Source: UBA12078 sp964556955 | Lineage (GTDB): Bacteria > Patescibacteriota > Dojkabacteria > SC72 | Length of the DNA stretch: 7,980 nucleotides | Reading direction: 5' to 3' | NCBI GenBank assembly: GCA_964556955.1 | Contig: CAZKXP010000033.1 | Location: 1-7,980, forward strand | Part shown: positions 1 to 5,600 of the stretch, piece by piece | How the letters are laid out: each line of letters begins with the position of its first letter | Position numbering within the stretch: position 1 is the first letter of the stretch | Translations under genes and position numbers: made by a program | Notes under the pieces: model-generated | Databases searched by the model: none | The model's input: the letters and a program-made list of their open reading frames with translations, nothing else | Told to the model about the DNA's origin: nothing

Positions 1-353
1 TGGTTGTTAGCTAGCTCTTTTGCTAGATTAAGGCTTCTGTATACATACTCTATGGATGTTAGAGCTGTAAATCCTCCTGCCTTCTTTATGGCATCTACTA
101 CTCTAGATCCGGGATCAAAACAATATACCCCAGGAGATTTTACTGCACCACTTACATCTACAAAGATACTACATTCGGTTGGGGGCTCCTCTACAGGACA
201 TACGTTATGTTCTACTTCATATACACACTCCTGGGACACTGTTTCTTCTATCTTCCAAAGGTTAGGAAGTAAGAAATGAGAGATACAGAAGCCTCCTACA
301 AGGCCGACAACAAACGAGACTATACATAATATGGTTATACTTCTTGTTGACAT
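1..353 (-). CDS. comEA: ComEA-like membrane-anchored SLBB-domain protein, 3' end outside window
   Basis: The frame opens with ATG at 353-351 and stays open to the left edge, giving 117 complete residues and no stop. Residues about 5-29 are a hydrophobic segment (ITILCIVSFVVGLVGGF), after a short N-terminus with one Arg, so it is probably a signal anchor with the rest outside. A short Cys- and Glu-rich linker follows (Cys 43, 52, 61). From about residue 62 the sequence matches the SLBB module of ComEA: IFVDVSGAVKSPGVY, then GSRVVDAIKKAGG, then LNLAKEL. In known ComEA proteins this module precedes two helix-hairpin-helix DNA-binding motifs, which would lie beyond the edge. ComEA is the DNA receptor that passes transforming DNA to the ComEC channel. 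The gene starts 36 bp after the cyclophilin stop with no promoter of its own, so co-transcription is likely. No clear Shine-Dalgarno sequence precedes the ATG. Another SLBB protein (polysaccharide export type) is possible, but the LNLA ending favours ComEA. Confidence 0.68.
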   Translation of the reverse strand, partial: MSTRSITILCIVSFVVGLVGGFCISHFLLPNLWKIEETVSQECVYEVEHNVCPVEEPPTECSIFVDVSGAVKSPGVYCFDPGSRVVDAIKKAGGFTALTSIEYVYRSLNLAKELANN

Positions 354-389
354 ATATATTAGTTATATCAACAAGATATGAACTTTCGA

Positions 390-1058
390 TTAATTCTCTA
401 ATATTTGAACCGAGTTTAATGAAATATTGTTCACAGGTTTGTCATTTGCATCTGTTTGAGCCTTCTCTATGGAGTCTACAACAGAAAATCCTGAGGTAAC
501 TACCCCAAATATTGTATATTTGCCATTTAATGCTCCTGCATCCTCCTCAGCCAAGCTCCCCGAAGTTATGAAGAACTGAGACCCATTGGTATCTGCACCC
601 GCATTGGCCATACCGACTACATATCCTTCATATGTCCTACTGGTTATTTCGTTGTCAATATAGTAACCAGGACCTCCGGTACCGGTGCCTGTAGGATCCC
701 CTGTTTGAATTACGAAGTTTCTAATCACTCTATGGAATATCATATCCTCATAGTAGTGATTCTGAACTAAGAAGAGAAAACTATTAACTGTAATTGGTGT
801 TTCCTCTTCTAACAGATCAATGGTTATATCTCCTACAGAGGTTTTTAATATTGCTTTGTAGTCAATATTGTTCTCCATCACCTGAGTTGGTGCTGAGAAT
901 GTTTTGTTTGGTGTAAGGTCTGAGAGATTTGAATCCATACTAAGTAATCCTCCGTCTTTAGTTAAATACAAGCCTAAGATTACAGCTAAAAGTAACCCTC
1001 CTGAAAGAAATAGTATCTTTTGATTATCTTTTAGAATATCTTTGACTCCGCTACTCAT
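390..1058 (-). CDS. Membrane-anchored cyclophilin-type peptidyl-prolyl cis-trans isomerase
   Basis: A 222-residue protein that should catalyse cis-trans isomerisation of X-Pro bonds. Residues 1-14 carry several Lys and are followed by one hydrophobic helix (about 15-32, ILFLSGGLLLAVILGLYL). By the positive-inside rule the catalytic domain is then extracytoplasmic. There is no lipobox. After a Ser/Thr/Pro linker the cyclophilin fold runs from about 66 to 220. Visible family motifs are FHRVIRNFVIQTGD (R110, F115 and Q118 match human CypA R55, F60 and Q63), GMANAGADTNGSQFFIT (Q161, F162) and LNGKYTIFG. At the CypA W121 position there is Ala176, and Tyr181 stands where CypA has H126. The Tyr is also seen in E. 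coli PpiB, and loss of the Trp is common in bacterial forms and predicts low cyclosporin affinity. There is no cysteine. The upstream frame hits TAA two codons before the ATG, so the start is firm. A strong promoter and structured leader lie upstream. It probably assists folding of secreted proteins (inference). Confidence 0.93.
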   Translation of the reverse strand: MSSGVKDILKDNQKILFLSGGLLLAVILGLYLTKDGGLLSMDSNLSDLTPNKTFSAPTQVMENNIDYKAILKTSVGDITIDLLEEETPITVNSFLFLVQNHYYEDMIFHRVIRNFVIQTGDPTGTGTGGPGYYIDNEITSRTYEGYVVGMANAGADTNGSQFFITSGSLAEEDAGALNGKYTIFGVVTSGFSVVDSIEKAQTDANDKPVNNISLNSVQILEN

Positions 1059-1176
1059 ATGTTAATACTAATATATTTGCCCCCTCTTTTGCAATGATTA
1101 AGGAATTGTTTTCTCCCTCCGGCCTTGGCCAAGGCACAAATGGAGGGAGTCGTGCCTAAACGGCAATTGTAGAAGC
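1059..1176 (-). promoter_or_regulatory. Structured 5' leader of the cyclophilin gene (candidate cis-regulatory RNA)
   Basis: This is the stretch between the -10 box and the cyclophilin ATG. Its main element is a perfect 8-bp stem, CTCCCTCC (1113-1120) with GGAGGGAG (1142-1149). Inside it sits the exact 14-nt palindrome GCCTTGGCCAAGGC (1122-1135), which can form an inner 5-bp stem with a GGCC tetraloop. Two alternatives compete with it: GTGCC (1152-1156) can pair with GGCAC (1133-1137), or TGCC (1153-1156) with GGCA (1162-1165). A GAGGGGG run (RNA sense, 1080-1086) could also pair with the CCCUC of the stem, but it lies 22 nt before the ATG, too far to be a normal ribosome binding site. No T-tract follows the hairpin on either strand, so it is not a simple intrinsic terminator. 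I do not recognise it as a known riboswitch class. It could equally be a dispersed palindromic repeat. Confidence 0.45.
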
Positions 1177-1206
1177 AGTATAGCAATCAGGAAATATTGT
1201 TGTCAA
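1177..1206 (-). promoter_or_regulatory. Sigma70-type promoter for the cyclophilin-comEA-like unit
   Basis: On the minus strand TTGACA (1206-1201) is a perfect -35 consensus. After 18 bp comes TATACT (1182-1177), 5 of 6 matches to the -10 consensus, preceded by TGC as in an extended -10. The predicted start of transcription is near 1170, giving a leader of about 110 nt before the ATG at 1058. The -35 box begins five bases downstream of the abiEii stop codon, so the cyclophilin gene has its own transcription independent of the toxin-antitoxin cassette. Confidence 0.65.
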
Positions 1207-1210
1207 ATAG

Positions 1211-1930
1211 TTAATCCTCTTTTGTAATCTCCATCTGCCTCTCTATTAACCCCAAAAGTTCTACCTTGAGCTTTGCTTTCACCCAATCCTTCTGATTTTC
1301 ATCCAATACCTCTCCTAGACCATTAAGGATAGTATTATTATTGATTTTAGAAACCAATTTGTACAAAGAATTATAGAAATCAAAAACCTTTTTACCAGTT
1401 CTGTAGCTTACAATCTCATAGTTTATATCATTGACATACTTAGAACCCAAAAAGAAATATATATCGAAGAGATCCCTGTTAGCTACTACAGATCTCTCTA
1501 GAGTAGCAACCATCTTGTTTGCAATGATATCCCCTATCCTAGATACCCTCATTTTAATACCATACAATGTTTTAACCTCATACATATCATATGGTTTTTC
1601 CCTAGTAGATACTTCAATTTTAATATTTGAGTATCCATCTCCATAGCTTACTAACCAAAATAGTGTATTTTGCTTTCTACTTTGTTCCTTTACTATGTAT
1701 TTTTCTGCAAGGATTCTTGATATTCTTTCTATAATCATATTTTCATCTGTGTTCTCTGTTTTTTTAATGTCAAAATCTAAATCGGTGGAAAATCGTGGGA
1801 GATTGTAAAAGAACATTGCTGCAGAGCCACCTTTAAATCCCAAGACTGGTGATAATATATCGTCTTTGTATATATCTATTAATATATTGCTTAACATTGT
1901 CTTGTGTTTTGATATATCTAATGCTTTCAT
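1211..1930 (-). CDS. abiEii: AbiEii/AbiGii-family nucleotidyltransferase, toxin of a type IV toxin-antitoxin pair
   Basis: A 239-residue protein of the nucleotidyltransferase (DNA polymerase beta-like) fold. The signature motif is intact: FKGGSAAMFF (G34, G35, S36), then RFSTDLDFDI with acidic residues D50 and D52. A third acidic position is likely E106 in IKIEVSTRE. The helical family motifs follow: DIIANKMVATLERS (K139, R146), then NRDLFDIYFFL (R152, D153, D156). Known AbiEii-type toxins (AbiEii of Streptococcus, MenT of Mycobacterium) transfer nucleotides, for MenT3 onto tRNA acceptor ends, which halts translation. Their action causes phage abortive infection or reversible growth arrest. 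The start ATG overlaps the TGA of the upstream antitoxin gene (ATGA), so translation is probably coupled. An AGGA lies only one base before the ATG, too close for a normal ribosome binding site. Length and motifs indicate an intact toxin. The real substrate cannot be read from the sequence. Confidence 0.9.
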   Translation of the reverse strand: MKALDISKHKTMLSNILIDIYKDDILSPVLGFKGGSAAMFFYNLPRFSTDLDFDIKKTENTDENMIIERISRILAEKYIVKEQSRKQNTLFWLVSYGDGYSNIKIEVSTREKPYDMYEVKTLYGIKMRVSRIGDIIANKMVATLERSVVANRDLFDIYFFLGSKYVNDINYEIVSYRTGKKVFDFYNSLYKLVSKINNNTILNGLGEVLDENQKDWVKAKLKVELLGLIERQMEITKED

Positions 1931-2496
1931 TTCCTGTGTATTGATATGAATTTAGATATTGAAGGATTTTGAGAATAAACTGTACTGTTTAATTGCACCA
2001 TCATATCCCAGTTGATACTCTCCAAGTTATCAAAATATTCCATACCATCCAAATATAATTTGTCACAGATTGCCCTCTCCTTCGTAGCTATACTTATACC
2101 ATTTTTTTCGTATATACCTAATGGATTTAATAATATTTGATCTTTTATTTTCCTGTATATGTATTCTTGCCCATCTATATCCTTTTTCTCTGACCTGTTA
2201 CATATCAATGTAATTGAAGAGTATGGTTGGAAGACAATACCTTCATCTTGTAATATTGTATATGTGCTGATATATGATGGGGTTCTGTATTTGTTTCCTA
2301 ATTCTTTCTTAGAATATGATCTATCGTAAGAATATATTCCATTTGATATTTTGTACATTTCTTTGGTTTTCAATGCATACGCCAAGGCGTTGTATATGGC
2401 TTTATCATTAGTTATACCTAATATTGTTTTAATATCAGCAATGGTAAATACTGTAGATACTTTGTCTGCTTTTCTTAATTTATCCGCGATGTTCAT
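1927..2496 (-). CDS. abiEi: AbiEi-type antitoxin / transcriptional repressor
   Basis: A 189-residue protein immediately upstream of, and overlapping by 4 nt, the AbiEii-like toxin gene. Residues 1-58 look like a winged helix-turn-helix: TIADIKTILGITNDKAIYNAL resembles the helices, and KISNGIYSYD the wing, as in the N-terminal domain of AbiEi antitoxins. The C-terminal part has hallmarks of that family: YRTPSYISTYTILQDEGI (about 70-86) and ATKERAICDKLYL (about 137-149). Known AbiEi proteins bind inverted repeats in their own promoter and repress the operon. In type IV systems they counteract the toxin without a stable complex with it. The order antitoxin then toxin fits the family. A candidate promoter and palindromes lie directly upstream. 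The start is ATG at 2496-2494, with no clear Shine-Dalgarno sequence. The gene is very AT-rich (for example 11 G/C in the 60 bases 2101-2160), unlike the cyclophilin gene. Confidence 0.87.
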   Translation of the reverse strand: MNIADKLRKADKVSTVFTIADIKTILGITNDKAIYNALAYALKTKEMYKISNGIYSYDRSYSKKELGNKYRTPSYISTYTILQDEGIVFQPYSSITLICNRSEKKDIDGQEYIYRKIKDQILLNPLGIYEKNGISIATKERAICDKLYLDGMEYFDNLESINWDMMVQLNSTVYSQNPSISKFISIHRK

Positions 2497-2519
2497 GACG
2501 CATAGTGCTTAACAATTCA

Positions 2520-2533
2520 GTAATATATGTTAC
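2520..2533. promoter_or_regulatory. Candidate AbiEi operator overlapping the -10 box
   Basis: The sequence GTAATATATGTTAC is an inverted repeat (GTAA-N6-TTAC) covering the -10 box of the presumed abiE promoter. A second short inverted repeat, GTTA-N7-TAAC, is at 2558-2572 just upstream of the -35. AbiEi proteins are known to repress by binding inverted repeats at their promoter, so these are the natural candidates. Arms of four bases also occur by chance, so confidence is low. Confidence 0.3.
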
Positions 2534-2555
2534 CACGTAGATTCTGGAATATCAA
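2527..2555 (-). promoter_or_regulatory. Probable promoter of the abiEi-abiEii operon
   Basis: On the minus strand TTGATA (2555-2550, 5 of 6 to -35) is followed after exactly 17 bp by TAACAT (2532-2527, 4 of 6 to -10). An overlapping TATATT would give a longer spacer. The expected start near 2520 leaves a 5' leader of about 25 nt before the abiEi ATG at 2496. A dedicated promoter fits a self-contained toxin-antitoxin cassette. Confidence 0.45.
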
Positions 2556-2614
2556 TAGTTATCAGGGTTAACACTAGGACTACCCCTGTGTTCCAGCAAT
2601 ATCTTGGGATTTCT

Positions 2615-2636
2615 AAGGTCACAAATTTGCGACCTT
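2615..2636 (-). terminator. Hairpin after the LamG gene, weak terminator candidate
   Basis: Just 6 nt past the stop codon of the giant gene, the minus strand reads AAGGTCGC-AAATTT-GTGACCTT, an 8-bp stem with one G-T wobble and a 6-nt loop. It is followed by AGAAATCC rather than a T-run, so it is not a textbook intrinsic terminator. It may still stabilise the 3' end of the mRNA. On the plus strand it is followed by TAAAGATT, also not a T-tract. Confidence 0.35.
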
Positions 2637-2642
2637 TAAAGA

Positions 2643-5600
2643 TTAATGCTCTCCTACCCACCAATATCCCTTCTTTGCACCTCCACTATCAAACCACTGT
2701 CCATGCCTCATTAGTTGTTCAAGGGTTGGCCCACTACCTTCATAATCTACTTGTACTTGAGATATATATGGTGTTACTGCTGTATCCTGAGACATTATGA
2801 TGGCTTTGTATTGGAAGTATTGTGCTTCATATGGGAATATTAATTCATCTCCAGAAGAATTAGCTAAATGCCCATCTGATGTTCTTAGATTGTCTATCCA
2901 TATATTTCTACCTCCAAAGGCACTTGTTAGTCTTAATGTTAGTAAAGAGGTAGCATCTACCTGCGTCCCTATTGTCCTATTCTTTACAGGTATATATTCC
3001 CTTTGCCATTTAAATACACTAGCTTTAGTTGTAAAACCTCCAGATGGGAAGGTAGACCCACTATCCCAAGAAGAGACAACTGTTGCACCTGTGAGCTCTG
3101 TAATGGAAGATACTGTTCCCTGTGCTATATATTCTGTTCCACTGCTTACTTCTCTTACTATTATCTTATCTTCAGTGTACAGATTACTCCCCATTTCGGT
3201 TAAGCCTTGTGTTGTAGCATCTATGGTAAAGGATGTGTCGGAAGAATTAGCTATGAGGTTACTACTGTTTAGGGTAGCTCCGAAATCTACTGTTACGCTA
3301 TGGGTTCTTAGACCTATTTCGTAGGCTTGACGGATTTGATCTGGGGTACGAGCGGTGTTATCTATTCGAACTTCATCCATTGTCCCCGTAAAATATTCTG
3401 CGGCTATTGTTGCGCTATTAGATTTACCTATATAGAAATTTTCATCTGATGCCGTACCCGTCACCCTTGTTTTCGATGCATCCAGTACACCATCTATATA
3501 TATACGTTGCGTAGTTCCATCGATTTGGAATACTGCATAGTGCCACTGCCCATCGTTTAGGTTTGTCCTAGTTGTGTCCAGAGCATCCGCATCTGTACCT
3601 GCACCAGCATAGAATTTAATCTTACCAACGGTGGGATAATTCAACATTGCAATATGATAACCACTCGAAGCATCTAGAAAACCCCACATTCTCTTGATCG
3701 TTGTCGCGCTAGTTGAGCTAAACCACAACCCAACAGTATAACTTCCATCAAAAGTACTATTTAATACAGAATTCCTCGTAGCAACAATGTAGTCACTACT
3801 GCCATTAAAACTTCTCCCCCCTGATATTTTCCCGAGACTGGTATATGTAGTACCCGTCGGCGTCCCATTATTATTTCCACTACTATCCATTAAATATGCC
3901 CCACTCCCTGATATCTCATCTAAATGCCATAGTCCTACAGTATTGCTATCTGTTTGATAGTTAGCATATGCAGATTCTCCCCATATTAAGGATGAATATG
4001 TACCTACTTTATCTCCTGCTATATCTACTGATATTGTATTATCACTACTAATATCATTACTATCTACTGTATAGTTTGTGTAGTATGTACTTGTTGCATT
4101 ATATTCTTCTAATATCTCTGCTGCTGTTTTTGCTGTACTATATATTTTTACTTCATCCAAATAGCCAGAAAAATACTCCCCACTATTTGTAGAACCAATT
4201 CTAAAGTTATTGGTATTGGGGACTGCATGTCCCGAAGGTGTATTCGACCCTGCCAAGTTCCCATCGTAGTAAATTTTCCTTGTAGTACCATCAAAGGTCG
4301 CAACCACATGATGCCATACTGAAGTCGTTATCGTACCTACTGTAACTGTTAGATCATTCCCCCACCAATAGTTTGTTATCTGGTTTGTAGAGTTCAATCT
4401 CAAAGCGTTTACCTGGTTAGTACTTCCATAGTTTCCCCATCCCACAATTCCCCTGGTACCCGTAGCTATAGGGTACATCCAAGCCTCTATGGTATATGTT
4501 ACATTACTAATTGGGATATTACTTGGTGATGATACTCCAATATATTCACTACTACCATTAAAACTCCTAGCATTAGAATATTTTCCTGTAACTACACTAG
4601 TACCTGTAGCAGTACCAGTATTACTACCAACCGAATCAGATAGTGATGTACCACTGCTCTCATCCATTTTCCAATACGATACTAATCCATTACCCAAGGT
4701 ATTAGTTATCCTATTCGAATTGGTTCCTTCTGCTTTAATAATCCCTTCACCACTTTTTTGCTGATATACACCCAATGTATTTAGACCTTGTATATAGTCT
4801 GATTGAATTTGAGATGAAGAAACAGCAGTATTAAATACCCTTATCTCATCTATAATACCACTACTGTACCTGTTAGATAAATTCCTGAGTAATGCTCCTA
4901 CTGTATATCCTTGATCATATGTAGCATTGTAAGAAACATTACTAGTAGAAAAGGATCCCGTGGCCACAGATGCACCATTAATGTATAAAGCTACAGCACC
5001 TGTGCTTACATCAAAGGTAGCGGCTATGTGATACCAAGTGCCTGTAGAAAAGGTATAACTATAATTTAGAAGATATTGTGTTGCAGTACCAACATTTCTT
5101 TGTAATGACAATGCTGTACTTGTGGCATAGAGACCCATCCCATAGTTCAGCCCTCCTGCCGATACTATTCCTCTCTGTAATATAACCATTTCATTGGAGA
5201 GATTTGTTCCATTAAACCATCCTTCTATTGTAAAACTCCCTATCTTTATCGGAGTATCAATAGTATTCGGGACAGATACATAGTCACTACTACCATTAAA
5301 ATTTCTAGCATTAGAATATTTACCAGATAATACAGTCGTACCTGTTGCGGTAGCTGTTTTTCCACCAACAACATCTACGAAAGAACTGCCACTAGCTTCA
5401 TCCAATGGCCAATATGCTACTAATCCGGGTGTAGATATACCATACAAGTATTGATCGTTAAATGTTTTCCAAGAGGTATCACTTGTACTTACTCCATCAG
5501 ATATCCAATCACTCCATGTATTTCCATCTGTACTTACTCTGTATTGGAATTCAATATTACCAGATTGATAGTTAGAGAGTATTTCATCGGCAGAGAGAGC

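Noticed and set aside
4..279. Plus-strand open frame of 91 codons at the left edge
   Set aside because: It lies antisense to the ComEA-like gene, whose minus-strand frame gives clear SLBB motifs. The plus-strand peptide resembles nothing and has no start signals.
365..379. ATATC-AACAA-GATAT hairpin between the cyclophilin and ComEA-like genes
   Set aside because: A five-bp AT-rich stem with no T-tract is too weak to call a terminator or regulatory site.
1113..1149. Strong hairpin considered as a bidirectional intrinsic terminator for abiEii
   Set aside because: No T-tract follows it on either strand, and on the minus strand it lies downstream of a good promoter. A leader structure explains it better.
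1103..2518. Short inverted match (AACAATTC / GAATTGTT) flanking the AbiE genes, considered as ends of a mobile element
   Set aside because: It is only eight bases of AT-rich sequence, with no target duplication and no transposase or integrase nearby.
2588..3324. Plus-strand frames opposite the 3' part of the giant gene
   Set aside because: They are shadows of a continuous minus-strand frame with recognisable domains. Their peptides show no domain.
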